Below are positions 34,076 to 42,964 of a stretch of DNA of 64,000 nt, piece by piece. This stretch comes from Acetatifactor aquisgranensis. GTDB taxonomy: Bacteria > Bacillota > Clostridia > Lachnospirales > Lachnospiraceae. Position numbers and translations under genes: made by a program. The stretch lies in assembly GCF_943193215.1 (NCBI RefSeq), contig NZ_CALPDH010000008.1:62001-126000 (forward strand). The letters are read 5' to 3'. The first letter of the stretch is position 1. Each line of letters begins with the position of its first letter. The notes under the pieces were generated by a model. It searched no databases and was not told the DNA's origin. It saw only the letters and a list, made by a program, of their open reading frames with translations.

Positions 34076-34327
34076 ATGAATGATTGCATCAAAATCAGGG
34101 AAGTGACCGCCAGGTACGACATTTCGGCCCGCACGCTCCGATATTATGAGGACATGGGGCTGATCAACAGCGTCCGGAGCAGCGACTATGCCTACCGGCT
34201 GTACGACAAAGCCGCCATCCGTGACGGCACAGGCCGAATCGGGCCAAAGGTGTCGATTATGGCACTTTTGTACGGGCCTGTGCATAAAACGGCGATTCCG
34301 GAAACCGGAACCGCCGCTTCGCTTTGA
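34076..34327 (+). pseudogene. Truncated MerR-family regulator
   Basis: From ATG 34076 (GGAGGATCAGGGAT upstream) the first 45 or so residues are a clean MerR winged helix: IREVTARYDISARTLRYYED, MGLINSVRSSDYAYRLYDKAA. After AAIR the sequence should continue into the second wing and dimerisation helix but instead reads DGTGRIGPKVSIMALLYG and stops after 83 residues. The end of the DNA-binding domain and the whole effector part are missing, so the gene is a remnant. The intact promoter upstream suggests a recent loss. Confidence 0.75.
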
Positions 34328-34346
34328 GAGGCAGAGCCCTGCCCTC

Positions 34347-35729
34347 CTACCGCCCGGTCAGCGCCTGCTCCTCTCTCCAGCCCTCCGGCCCATCCTCCGG
34401 TTCCGCAAAGGAAATGCGCAGACCGGCCTCATCAGCCGCTATCACCCAGCGCTGCATATGGGGACTGGTACGGAAGCGAACCAGCAGCACGATTTTCCCC
34501 GCTTCCTCCATGCAGGAAACCGCCATTATGAGCCTCTCCCGGAGTTCTCCGGGAAGATGTCCTCCGAGAGCAGGCTGCACATGCCGCATATCGCACTGGT
34601 TCCTGGTCCAGCAGCCCGTTTTCGCCCTCACGGTCTGAATGCTCTGTCCATCGTCAAAGGCCAGCTGCACGCTGTCCCCGCCGGACTTTATCCACAAACT
34701 GCCGAAATTCATGCCGTTCGCCTCCAGGCGGTAGCTTCTGTCAATCTCCGGCAGCGCTCCTCCTCCGGGAAGCGGCGCGAAAGAATGCACTTTTCCCGCT
34801 CCGACAGCACCGTCCATGCTCTCCAGCAGATTGAAGACCCCGTCCATTTCTTTCTGCATATCGCTGACAAGAGCCTGCACGGCCACGAACAAATCGCGCT
34901 CCGGCAGAATCACCAGGAGCTGCCCGAAGGCTCCGTCTCCCCGATATCCTCCCCTGCTGTTGCGCCAAAGCTGATAGCCGTAGCCGCTGCACCAGTCCGG
35001 CGTCCCATTGCCGGAATTGTCGGACACGCAGGAGGAGGCCTCCCGAATCCAGGCCTCTGACAGGATGCGCCTGCCCTTATAGATGCCGCCGTTTAAATAC
35101 ATTTTCCCAAGCTTTACGATGTCGTCGCTGGAGACATGCAGCCCCGCGCCGCCCACGCATCTGCCGTCAGCGCAGCGCCTCCAGGAAATGTCGGTCATCT
35201 CCATGGGATAGAACAGATTCTCACAGGCATACTGGAAAAAGTCCCTGCCGGTGACCCTCTCTATCACCGACACCAGCATGCAGCTTGCGCCTGTATTGTA
35301 CGTAAAATGCGTTCCCGGCTCATACACTGGCTCCACGCCGAAAAACGCCTCCGCGGAGTCCTCCGCCACAATCATCTCAGGAATGACACATCTGTCATGT
35401 CCTGTGTTCATGGAGAGGAGGTGGCGCACGGTGATATGCGACATCTTCTCCGAAGCCCCTTCCCTGCCGAAGATATCCACCAGCCTGTCCTGGACGCGCA
35501 GCAGCCCCTGCTCCACGGCGACGCCCACCACCGTAGAGGTGAACATCTTGCTCAGGGAATAAACCTCCCTGGAATCCGTGCAGGAATAGGGTTCCTGCGC
35601 CAGGCGTATGAGCTGCCGTCCCCCCCGGTAGATCTGCATGGTGTGCACCTCAATCCTGTTCTCCTCCATATACTCGAAAAAGCAGTCCAAAGCCTTCCCG
35701 TCCAACGATGAATCCACGAACCATTCCAT
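34347..35729 (-). CDS. Serine hydrolase of the beta-lactamase (class C/PBP-like) family
   Basis: 460 residues, no signal peptide, so probably cytoplasmic. Residues 1-330 are the beta-lactamase-fold domain: nucleophile motif S58-L-S-K61, HITVRHLLSMNTGHD, FTYNTGASCMLVSVIE with the Y-x-N motif, GAGLHVSSDDIVKLGKMYLNGG, and YGYQLWRNSRGGYRGDGAFGQ near the third motif. A C-terminal domain of about 120 residues follows. Esterases, peptidases and transpeptidase-like enzymes share this fold; the substrate cannot be predicted. Confidence 0.85.
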   Translation of the reverse strand: MEWFVDSSLDGKALDCFFEYMEENRIEVHTMQIYRGGRQLIRLAQEPYSCTDSREVYSLSKMFTSTVVGVAVEQGLLRVQDRLVDIFGREGASEKMSHITVRHLLSMNTGHDRCVIPEMIVAEDSAEAFFGVEPVYEPGTHFTYNTGASCMLVSVIERVTGRDFFQYACENLFYPMEMTDISWRRCADGRCVGGAGLHVSSDDIVKLGKMYLNGGIYKGRRILSEAWIREASSCVSDNSGNGTPDWCSGYGYQLWRNSRGGYRGDGAFGQLLVILPERDLFVAVQALVSDMQKEMDGVFNLLESMDGAVGAGKVHSFAPLPGGGALPEIDRSYRLEANGMNFGSLWIKSGGDSVQLAFDDGQSIQTVRAKTGCWTRNQCDMRHVQPALGGHLPGELRERLIMAVSCMEEAGKIVLLVRFRTSPHMQRWVIAADEAGLRISFAEPEDGPEGWREEQALTGR

Positions 35730-35897
35730 TTCCTCATCCCTCCTGTCTTTTTTTTCATCATATAATAATACAGCGCTCTTTGCAACTGTTCCTTATGAAT
35801 CCTAATTGCGTTTTTTCCGTATTTGGGTTAAAATATCATGGTACCATCGTCTCCCTTTTGGAACTCTAAAAAAGGTATCAGAAAGGACAATTTATTC

Positions 35898-37283
35898 ATG
35901 GGAATTCTGGCAGGCTTCATGGTCCCTCACCCGCCCCTTATCATACCGGATATCGGCAGGGGACAGGAACGGGAAATTCAGGACACAATCAACGCATACA
36001 GGAAAGCGGCGGAGGAAATCGGACGGCTACAGCCGGAGACCATCGTGCTGCTCTCGCCCCACCAGACCATGTACGCGGATTATTTCCACATCTCGCCGGG
36101 CAGAAGCGCAAAGGGCGACTTCGGCCAGTTCGGGGCACTTCATGTGCGCATGGAGGCCTCCTGCGACACGGCGTTCGTGGAGCATCTGGGGGCGCTGGCC
36201 GGGGCCAAAGGCTTACAGGCCGGCACTTTGGGCGAGCGGGAGCGGAAGCTGGACCACGGCACCATGGTTCCTCTGTATTTCGTAAATCAATATTGGACGG
36301 AATACCGTCTGGTAAGAATCGGCCTGTCAGGCTTTCCTCTGATAGCCCATTACCGGTTGGGACAGTGCATCCGGGAAGTCTCAGAGGCACTGGACAGGAA
36401 AACCGTAATCATCGCCAGCGGAGATTTGTCCCACAGGCTGAAAGAGGACGGGCCTTACGGGTATCAGAAGGAAGGCCCGGAATATGATTCCAGAATCATG
36501 GATGTGATGGGCCGGGGCGCTTTCGGGGAACTGCTGGAATTTTCAGAGGATTTCTGCGAAAAAGCCGCGGAGTGCGGCCACCGCTCTTTCACCATCATGG
36601 CCGGAGCCTTTGACCGGACGGCCGTGAAGACAGAACGCCTCTCCTATGAGGGGCCTTTCGGCGTGGGCTACGGCATCTGTATCTATCGCCCGGGCGGCAC
36701 GGATTCCGCGCGGAATTTTCAGGAGCAATATGAAACAAAAGAGCGGGAAAAGCTCCGGCTTCAGCGTGAAAAAGAGGACGCTTACGTCCGGCTGGCCCGG
36801 CACACCATCGAAGAATATATACGCACCGGGAAAAAGCCGGAAGTACCGGAGGGACTGCCGGAGGAGCTGTACCGTGGCAGGGCCGGGGCTTTCGTGTCCC
36901 TAAAAGAAGACGGAAAACTGCGGGGCTGCATCGGCACCATCCAGCCGGTGCGCAGCTGTCTGGCGGAAGAAATCCTGCACAATGCAGTCAGCGCCTGTTC
37001 CGAAGACCCAAGGTTCTCCCCTGTGGAGCAATGGGAGGCAGACCGGCTCACCATCAGCGTGGACGTGCTGGGGGACACGGAGCCTATCGACTCGCCCGAT
37101 GACCTGGACGTGGCACGCTTCGGGGTCATCGTGACAAAAGGCGGCAGGCGCGGACTGCTGCTGCCCAATCTGGAGGGCGTGGACACCGTGGAGCAGCAGA
37201 TTGCCATCGCGAAGCAGAAAGCGGGCATCCGGGAGCATGAGGACGTAGCGCTGGAGCGGTTCGAGGTAGTCCGGCATACTTAA
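35898..37283 (+). CDS. AmmeMemoRadiSam system: MEMO-like domain fused to AMMECR1 domain
   Basis: About 461 residues from ATG 35898 (AAAGGA upstream; a longer frame begins at 35838). Residues 1-260: MEMO/class III extradiol dioxygenase-like fold (GFMVPHPPLIIPDIGRG, ETIVLLSPHQTMYADYFHIS, DHGTMVPLYF, VIIASGDLSHRL), retaining His residues at the metal-site positions. Residues 290-460: AMMECR1 domain (LRGCIGTIQPVR, NAVSACSEDPRFSPV, GGRRGLLLPNLEGVDTVEQQ). The two domains are encoded as a fusion in many anaerobes and travel with a radical SAM protein (here at 38268). The system's reaction is not established. Confidence 0.9.
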   Translation: MGILAGFMVPHPPLIIPDIGRGQEREIQDTINAYRKAAEEIGRLQPETIVLLSPHQTMYADYFHISPGRSAKGDFGQFGALHVRMEASCDTAFVEHLGALAGAKGLQAGTLGERERKLDHGTMVPLYFVNQYWTEYRLVRIGLSGFPLIAHYRLGQCIREVSEALDRKTVIIASGDLSHRLKEDGPYGYQKEGPEYDSRIMDVMGRGAFGELLEFSEDFCEKAAECGHRSFTIMAGAFDRTAVKTERLSYEGPFGVGYGICIYRPGGTDSARNFQEQYETKEREKLRLQREKEDAYVRLARHTIEEYIRTGKKPEVPEGLPEELYRGRAGAFVSLKEDGKLRGCIGTIQPVRSCLAEEILHNAVSACSEDPRFSPVEQWEADRLTISVDVLGDTEPIDSPDDLDVARFGVIVTKGGRRGLLLPNLEGVDTVEQQIAIAKQKAGIREHEDVALERFEVVRHT

Positions 37284-37585
37284 TGCCCCCTGAAAATGTT
37301 TTGTTTGTATCCAAACACCAGAAGCCGCGCTGCCTGGACTTCTTCATGCACAACGACACATATGGGGAAATCATCAGACGGCTGTATATTATCGGCGTCT
37401 ATGGAAGCGCGGAAGCCTCTCCTGACTATCTTTCCTGCTTCGAAAAGCGGTTCGAACGCTCTCCCTGCCAAAATCACGTATCGGGCATCGAACGCCGTCT
37501 CTACCGCCAAAAGCTTCAGGACAACGTGCTGGATGTGGCGGAAGTCCGGGCAAAAATCAACAGTTTTATAAGGCAAGGAGAATAG
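37283..37585 (+). CDS. Unknown 100-residue protein inside the AmmeMemoRadiSam locus
   Basis: The ATG at 37283 shares its A with the TAA stop of the MEMO-AMMECR1 gene (TAATG), so translation is probably coupled. The sequence has MHNDTYGEIIRRLYIIGVYG and EKRFERSPCQNHVSGIERRL, is basic and soluble, and ends 2 nt before the next gene. I do not recognise a family. Internal ATG at about residue 22 (MHNDTYG) is an alternative start. Confidence 0.6.
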   Translation: MPPENVLFVSKHQKPRCLDFFMHNDTYGEIIRRLYIIGVYGSAEASPDYLSCFEKRFERSPCQNHVSGIERRLYRQKLQDNVLDVAEVRAKINSFIRQGE

Positions 37586-37587
37586 AA

Positions 37588-38202
37588 ATGACAATCAAGC
37601 GAATAGATATCTACCAGGACAACCGTTTTTCCCAAAATGTCCTCTACCAGCACGGCTGCTTTCTTGCGGACGAGGTCCCTTATGAGGTGGAAATCATTTC
37701 CCACAGCGAGGCGGTGATACGAGGGGCAGACCCTGAGAATTATCCGGCAATCATTGAGGACTTCCGCTTCTATACGCCCCATATCACCCGGTTTTACGAT
37801 GAAAATCGGTGTATCGTGAAAGAATTTACGGCAAGGCAGATTCTCACATTGCAGCTGAACCAGATTCAGCCCTCCCAGTTCTATGTGGACGAAGACAAAA
37901 TTGCTGCCATCAGCAGCTTTATCCAGGAACCCGACGACATCATCATCCAGGTGCTGCCGCATCAGGACCGGTACATTTCCCTGGACGGCCATACCCGGCT
38001 CTATTACGCTGCCATGAAAGGCTGGCAAAGCGTCCGGGCCGTGACGGAAACCGCCGATAATTGGGTCTACAGTTTTGTGGAAGAGGCAAGAAAACGCAAT
38101 GTCCACACGCCGAAAGATTTGATGTTAGTCAGCCATAAAGAATACTTGGAAAAGTGGTACCGCTTCTGCGATGATTTTTTCGCCAGGGCAAAAGATAAAT
38201 AA
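37588..38202 (+). CDS. ParB-like domain protein inside the AmmeMemoRadiSam locus
   Basis: 204 residues, AAGGAG upstream. The middle (about 88-155) reads like a ParB/sulfiredoxin-type fold: LNQIQPSQFYVDEDKIAAIS, then VLPHQDRYISLDGHTRLYYA with the DGHTR signature, then the usual strand SVRAV. N-terminal 80 residues are of unknown fold. No HTH of a true ParB is present, so a partition role is unlikely. Same operon by spacing (2 nt after the 100-residue gene, 65 nt before the radical SAM gene). Confidence 0.65.
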   Translation: MTIKRIDIYQDNRFSQNVLYQHGCFLADEVPYEVEIISHSEAVIRGADPENYPAIIEDFRFYTPHITRFYDENRCIVKEFTARQILTLQLNQIQPSQFYVDEDKIAAISSFIQEPDDIIIQVLPHQDRYISLDGHTRLYYAAMKGWQSVRAVTETADNWVYSFVEEARKRNVHTPKDLMLVSHKEYLEKWYRFCDDFFARAKDK

Positions 38203-38267
38203 CGGCAGCATTTCCCAAAACCGCGATTCCAGCTGACAGCTCTCCCGAAAGGCAGGTACCCTCATTC

Positions 38268-39104
38268 ATGAAAACCACTTGTCAGGTATGTATACACCAC
38301 TGCAGTCTGTCCCCCGGCCAGACCGGGCTGTGCAGGGCCAGGAAAAACCTGGACGGCATCATCCGGTGCGACAATTACGGCCAGATCACTTCCCTGGCCT
38401 TAGACCCTATCGAGAAAAAGCCGCTGAAGCACTTCCGCCCGGGGAGCCTGATTCTGTCCGTGGGAAGCTACGGCTGCAATTTGAGATGCCCTTTCTGCCA
38501 GAATCATGAGATTTCCATGGCAGGGAGCGCGGAGGCCGAAGCCAGGTATGTGTCGCCCCGGCAGCTGGCGGACATGGCCCTGGAGTGGAAGGAGCGCAAA
38601 AGGGCCGGAAACATCGGCATCGCCTATACCTACAACGAGCCCCTGACCGGCTGGGAGTATGTCCGGGACACCGCCAGGCTGGTAAGGGAATACGGCATGG
38701 TCAATGTACTGGTGACCAATGGGACAGCCTCCCTGGAAGTGCTGGAAGAGCTGCTGCCCTACATTGACGCCATGAACATTGACCTGAAAGGGTTCCGGGA
38801 GGATTACTACCGCATGCTGGGCGGCGATTTCGGCACAGTCAAAGCTTTCATTATGAGAGCCGCGAAAGGCTGCCATGTGGAGCTCACCACCCTGATTGTG
38901 CCCGGTGAAAACGACAGCATGGAAGAGATGGCGGAGGAGGCCCGCTGGATTGCGGATTTGAATCCTGAGATTCCTCTCCACATCACCCGGTTTTTCCCGC
39001 AGTACCGCATGGCAGACCGTGCGCCCACAGACGTAAAACAGATATACCGCCTGGCGGAGACGGCAAGGCAGTACCTGGCAAATGTATATGTAGGGAATGT
39101 ATGA
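38268..39104 (+). CDS. amrS: AmmeMemoRadiSam system radical SAM protein
   Basis: 278 residues. Radical SAM motif C70-x3-C74-x2-C77 in GCNLRCPFCQNHE binds the SAM-cleaving [4Fe-4S] cluster. The N-terminus carries four more Cys (C5, C8, C12, C22: CQVCIHHCSLSPGQTGLC), the family's extra cysteine set. Further motifs: TYNEPLTGWEYVRD, LVTNGTASLEVL, DAMNIDLKGF, LTTLIVPGENDS, HITRFFPQY. Resembles PFL-activating enzymes, but this N-terminus and the linkage to MEMO-AMMECR1 identify the AmmeMemoRadiSam subgroup. Substrate unknown. Confidence 0.92.
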   Translation: MKTTCQVCIHHCSLSPGQTGLCRARKNLDGIIRCDNYGQITSLALDPIEKKPLKHFRPGSLILSVGSYGCNLRCPFCQNHEISMAGSAEAEARYVSPRQLADMALEWKERKRAGNIGIAYTYNEPLTGWEYVRDTARLVREYGMVNVLVTNGTASLEVLEELLPYIDAMNIDLKGFREDYYRMLGGDFGTVKAFIMRAAKGCHVELTTLIVPGENDSMEEMAEEARWIADLNPEIPLHITRFFPQYRMADRAPTDVKQIYRLAETARQYLANVYVGNV

Positions 39105-39233
39105 AGAGCCTGCAGTAAAATTTATCAAAAATTCAGAACATGCAAGTGGTATAGAATATCAGAAAATGATATACTGAAACCAGAAACGCAATGATGTTTT
39201 GGGAGATTCCCTGAATAAGAAAGGATGTTCGTT

Positions 39234-39389
39234 ATGACAAATTCACAGGCATGGGATTATGCAATAGGAATGATTAAAGTAGACGGTCTGGAGCCTACGG
39301 AAGACTTTAAAAAATATATTGAAAAAGAAAAAAAGGAGAAATTACCATGGAAGATGCCAAGTGCTTTCTGGACAAAAAATACAAAATGA
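39234..39389 (+). CDS. VbhA-like antitoxin of a Fic module
   Basis: 51 residues: begins MTNSQAWDYAIGMIKVDGLE and continues PTEDFKKYIEKEKKEKLPW. The pattern A-W-x-Y-A-x-G-M...GLEPT matches class I Fic antitoxins such as VbhA, which place a Glu into the Fic active site. AGAAAGGATG gives a ribosome site. The partner Fic gene downstream is broken, so this antitoxin is probably an orphan remnant. Confidence 0.75.
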   Translation: MTNSQAWDYAIGMIKVDGLEPTEDFKKYIEKEKKEKLPWKMPSAFWTKNTK

Positions 39390-39645
39390 AGGAGTCTGCT
39401 AATGCGTGTTGGCGTTAAACGCTTTGAGCGGCAATTACCACACAGAACATCTGCTGAAAATGCATGAGTATATATTCCAGGATCTCTTTGAATGGGCAGG
39501 TATGCCAAGGACAGTCTCCATCTACAAGGAAGAGGATATATTAGGAGGCCTGTCGATAGAGTATTCTGATTCTTTCGACATAGTAAATGATATGCATCAT
39601 ACACTTTCAGATATGAGAGCCAAAAACTGGGCAGGCATGACCACC
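39347..39645 (+). pseudogene. Fic-family toxin remnant, both ends lost
   Basis: An ATG at 39347 with AAAAAGGAG opens a frame that stops after 23 codons. A second frame from about 39406 encodes ALNALSGNYHTEHLLKMHEY then IFQDLFEWAGMPRT, the N-terminal helices of the Fic fold, and IVNDMHHTLSDM. The catalytic HPFxxGNGR loop should follow but the sequence runs at about 39640 into antisense esterase sequence. So the toxin is frameshifted or deleted at its start and truncated before the active site. Confidence 0.75.
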
Positions 39646-40510
39646 AGGAGGCGTCATGCCCCAGAAGCGTCGTGCAGCAGACGATGTGGGCCTCCGGATA
39701 TTTCCCGCGAAGTCTCCTCAGGAACTCTCCGTAGCCTGCCCGCCATTTCACCGCGGGAGCGCCCTGATAGTCCTCTTTCATATAATCCACCGGGTGGGCG
39801 TCATTCTGCCCGATAGCCACGACCACCACCTGGGGCGTATACTCCCCGAAATCCCACCGGGAAGCCGCACCGAATTCCGGATTATAATGCACTTTATCCC
39901 ATACGCTCTCCATCCCCAGGGCATCGGGCTCCAAGAACCATCCTGTCCCGTCCGGCAGAGCGATTCCGCCCTGGGCAATGTCATGAATCTGGGCATCCAG
40001 CTTTCTGGCCGTCATCCAGGCATAGGAATACCAGCTGTTGGAATACTGCCCATTGTGCACAGGATCCGGCTGTCCCACATACTCCACGGCCTCCGATACC
40101 TCTCCCGCGGAAACCGAATCCCCATATACCTCCATCTTCCTATCCGGCTTAAAAGGCGGGGACAGCAGGTTCTCGCCATCTCCTATTTCCAGCCCCAGAA
40201 ACGTCACTTCATGGCAGGAATCCTGCCGCTTGAACAGCAAAAGCTCATGCTCTCCGTCCCCCTCCACAGGAATCTCCAGCAGGGATTCCCCGTTTTTCAG
40301 AAGCTCCGCCGCATACTGCTTTCCGTCCAGGATATAGCCCAGATAATTGTCCCAATACGCATTCCTGTTCCGCACATGCACCCTCAGCAGCCTCCCGGTG
40401 AACCTCACCGCCACACTGGTACAGGGGAACACAAATACGGGCGCTTTCCTGTCATTCCAATCGATTCTCCCGCTGTAGGACAGCAGGGGATTGTCCGGCT
40501 GTATCTTCAT
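39640..40510 (-). pseudogene. CE2-type SGNH carbohydrate esterase, C-terminus lost
   Basis: From ATG 40510 (AAGGAG upstream) about 290 residues match a CE2-like esterase: N-terminal jelly-roll domain (about 1-120), then SGNH domain with block I YGDSVSAGE (Ser132), block II AQGGIALPDG, and block III VVVAIGQNDAHP. The sequence breaks off after TLLGHDASWW; the final block with the catalytic Asp-x-x-His is absent and the frame continues into the antisense of the Fic remnant until 39257. The deletion that joined the two genes inactivated both. Confidence 0.75.
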
Positions 40511-40654
40511 ATCCACTCTCTCCTTATTGCATTCGTTTTCATCACAGGCCCTCCGGCCTCTTCCTGCCGATATACAAGGACATGATATCACAGCCAAGTC
40601 CCCTGCACAAGCCGGAAGAAGCCGAATCGCCGTAATCTCCTCCTATACTTCCAC

Positions 40655-42592
40655 TTATCTGTAGTACTGCGCCTGGGCATTCCACAGTTCGCTGTATTTT
40701 CCGCCCTGTTTTGCCAGCAGTTCCTCATGGGTCCCGCACTGGACCATCTCCCCCTGATGTATGACTACAATTCTGTCGCACATCCGGCAGGAAGAAAGCC
40801 TGTGGCTGACGAACAGCACGGTCTTGCCCCGGGTCAGTTTTCCGAAATTTTCATACACCTCGTACTCCGCGTAAGGGTCCAGCGCCGCAGTGGGCTCATC
40901 CAGCACCATGACCTGCGCGTCCTTGTATATGGCTCTGGCTATGGCCAGCTTCTGGGCCTCTCCGCCGCTGATATCCGCCCCTCCCTCGTCAAAGTCATGG
41001 AACAGGGGCTGCCGGATTCCCTCCGCATATCCGGCCACACGCTCCCACAGCCCCGCTTTCACAAGCGCAGCCCTCACTCTCTCCCCGTCATATTCCCGTG
41101 AACCGGCCACATTTTCCGCAACGGAAAAGGCGAACAGGGAAAAGTCCTGAAAAACCGTTGCAAACCGGCTCTGATATTCTTCACAGGGGTATTCCCAGAT
41201 ATCCCTGCCCCCAAACAGGATCCTCCCCCCCGTGGGCCGGTACAGCCTGCAGAGCAGCTTGATCAGCGTGGTCTTCCCTGAGCCGTTTTCACCCACGACC
41301 ACAGTCTTTTCCTTTGCGCGCAGCCTCAGGTTCACATTCTTCAGGGCATAAACGTCACTTTCGGGATATCGGAAACTGACATTCTCAAAAACGATATCCC
41401 ATTCCTCAGCGCACTCCGCCGGTATGGGCCGGACAGGCTGCTGCCCCATGGGAAACGCATTTTCCTCTCCGGCATTCTGCCCCCTTTCCTCCCGCGTCCC
41501 GGCCATCCGCGCCGCTTCCGTCCGCTCCTCGGGCAGGTCCATATATCGGAAATACCGCAGCAGATGCTCATTATTATTCCGCAGATCCGTCACAATCTCC
41601 GCTGTCCTGGCGATGGCCTCAATCATCCGCGTCACTGTTGCGTACAGCAGCACAATGCTCCCGCACCCTATAATCCCCTCCATGGCCTTGCGCCCGATCA
41701 GGAGATACACAATGCAGCCGCAGATGACGGAACAGCCAAGCTTTACGCCGTCATAACGGTTCACGGCATTGTACTCCCGCTCCGCCCCGGCCGCCAGATG
41801 TTCAAAGCATTTCGACTGACACTGGGACACAATCAGGCTCTCCTGCCTGTAAATCCTGGCATCCATGGCCGCGTCCTCGTCCGGCAGATAGGAGATATGG
41901 TAATAATCCCCATATCTGGCATACCGGGCCCCTTTCCGGAACAGCGCGAATGTCACGTCGAACCGTTTTCCCGTCATCTTGCCGGACAGAAAAGAACCCG
42001 CGGCCACCAGCGCCCCGATGCACAGAATCATCAGCGCCGTGCCCCCGGCCGCCTCCGCGCTCCCCGCAAGTATCATCCTGCAAAAGAGAACACCGGAAAG
42101 GGCAACTCCGATTCCCGCCGAAAGGAGATTCGTCCAGAGCACATCCATGTCCCAGTACAGGCTCGCCATCCCCGCCCCGGACAGGCTGATGCTGCCGGAC
42201 ACCTCGTCCCGAAGCCGCCTGGTGCTGTCCTGCTCCAGCAGTTCATAAGGCAGGAAATAGGATTTATTCGTCAGGCCGATCTCATGGGAGGCAAACAGCC
42301 TCTCATATCCCGCCTCGATACGGCATTCCTCAAAATTTCTCCAGACAGACAAGGCAAACAGCAGCCCGGTGCCCAGGATGCAGAACAGGAACAGCCTGGC
42401 CCTGTCCCGGCTCCCTGTCAGTTCATTCAAAATGTATGCGGCCACCGCCGTCTCGATGAACGGAATTCCGGCTATCAATATACTTCTAATCAGCACATGC
42501 GTCATCTGTCCCTGCAGAATGCGGCCGAATTCCCTTATGCCCCGCCGGACAATCGTCATGTCCTGCCTCAGTGTCCTACCGTTTTTCTTCAT
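40655..42592 (-). CDS. ABC exporter half-transporter, second gene of the pair
   Basis: 645 residues from ATG 42592. Transmembrane domain (about residues 20-320, six helices) followed by an ATPase domain: Walker A VGENGSGKTT, Q-loop ATVFQDFSLF, signature GGADISGGEAQKLAI, Walker B VMVLDEPTAALDP, H-loop VLFVSHRL. An acidic insert of about 40 residues joins the domains. Start is fixed by the ancestral ATGA overlap with the upstream gene, still visible at 42589-42592. Most like heterodimeric peptide/drug exporters; the partner is the gene at 44231-46156. The IS element now separates them, so its transcription may depend on the IS or be lost. Confidence 0.88.
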   Translation of the reverse strand: MKKNGRTLRQDMTIVRRGIREFGRILQGQMTHVLIRSILIAGIPFIETAVAAYILNELTGSRDRARLFLFCILGTGLLFALSVWRNFEECRIEAGYERLFASHEIGLTNKSYFLPYELLEQDSTRRLRDEVSGSISLSGAGMASLYWDMDVLWTNLLSAGIGVALSGVLFCRMILAGSAEAAGGTALMILCIGALVAAGSFLSGKMTGKRFDVTFALFRKGARYARYGDYYHISYLPDEDAAMDARIYRQESLIVSQCQSKCFEHLAAGAEREYNAVNRYDGVKLGCSVICGCIVYLLIGRKAMEGIIGCGSIVLLYATVTRMIEAIARTAEIVTDLRNNNEHLLRYFRYMDLPEERTEAARMAGTREERGQNAGEENAFPMGQQPVRPIPAECAEEWDIVFENVSFRYPESDVYALKNVNLRLRAKEKTVVVGENGSGKTTLIKLLCRLYRPTGGRILFGGRDIWEYPCEEYQSRFATVFQDFSLFAFSVAENVAGSREYDGERVRAALVKAGLWERVAGYAEGIRQPLFHDFDEGGADISGGEAQKLAIARAIYKDAQVMVLDEPTAALDPYAEYEVYENFGKLTRGKTVLFVSHRLSSCRMCDRIVVIHQGEMVQCGTHEELLAKQGGKYSELWNAQAQYYR

Positions 42593-42655
42593 CTGCCCTC
42601 TCCTCCCTCTTCGCTTCTGATAAAAGGCGCGTCCTTTGCGCCGCATTCGATTATA

Positions 42656-42702
42656 GGAAGCCGCTCTTGCTTCCTAAATGGAAGCCGCTCTTGCTTCCTA
42701 AA
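42656..42702. repeat. Coding 24-bp palindromic repeat, two units (left of the IS)
   Basis: The 19-bp unit GGAAGCCGCTCTTGCTTCC (6-bp inverted ends GGAAGC/GCTTCC) occupies 42656-42674 and 42680-42698, separated by TAAAT. Reading the minus strand each 24-nt unit encodes the octapeptide RKQERLPF. Before the IS arrived these joined the two right-hand units as a four-unit array. Confidence 0.9.
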
Positions 42703-42779
42703 CCTCCATGCCCGCACATTTGGCACCACCATAAATGAAACTGCGCAGGCGGTAGGTTATTGAATTTGTTTGTGCCATT

Positions 42780-42960
42780 GTTTATACTTATAGCAACGGC
42801 AAAGATCGTGTTTATTTTGGGCTGGAAACCCGTTTCCTAAACTGATTTCAGGTACTCTCATTTGCACCACCACCTGTCCAGCCTCTTGTTCATGGCAAAA
42901 GGACGTATAGTAAAATGATAAAAGACAGAGTACCGTGCCGTAAATTCTTCCAGAAGGTGC
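42780..42960 (+). ncRNA. Candidate bridge RNA of the IS110 element
   Basis: IS110-group elements encode a structured RNA in the 5' noncoding region whose loops pair with target and donor DNA. Here GGCTGG (42820-42825) pairs with CCAGCC (42878-42883), closing a loop that contains GTTTCCTAAAC (42832-42842), nearly identical to the occupied target GCTTCCTAAAT, and TCATTT (42858-42863), complementary (one wobble) to the right target half. Downstream, ATAGTAAA (42907-42914) is identical to the element's right end plus target (44286-44293). The exact ends of the RNA are guesses. Confidence 0.6.
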
Positions 42961-42964
42961 CTGT

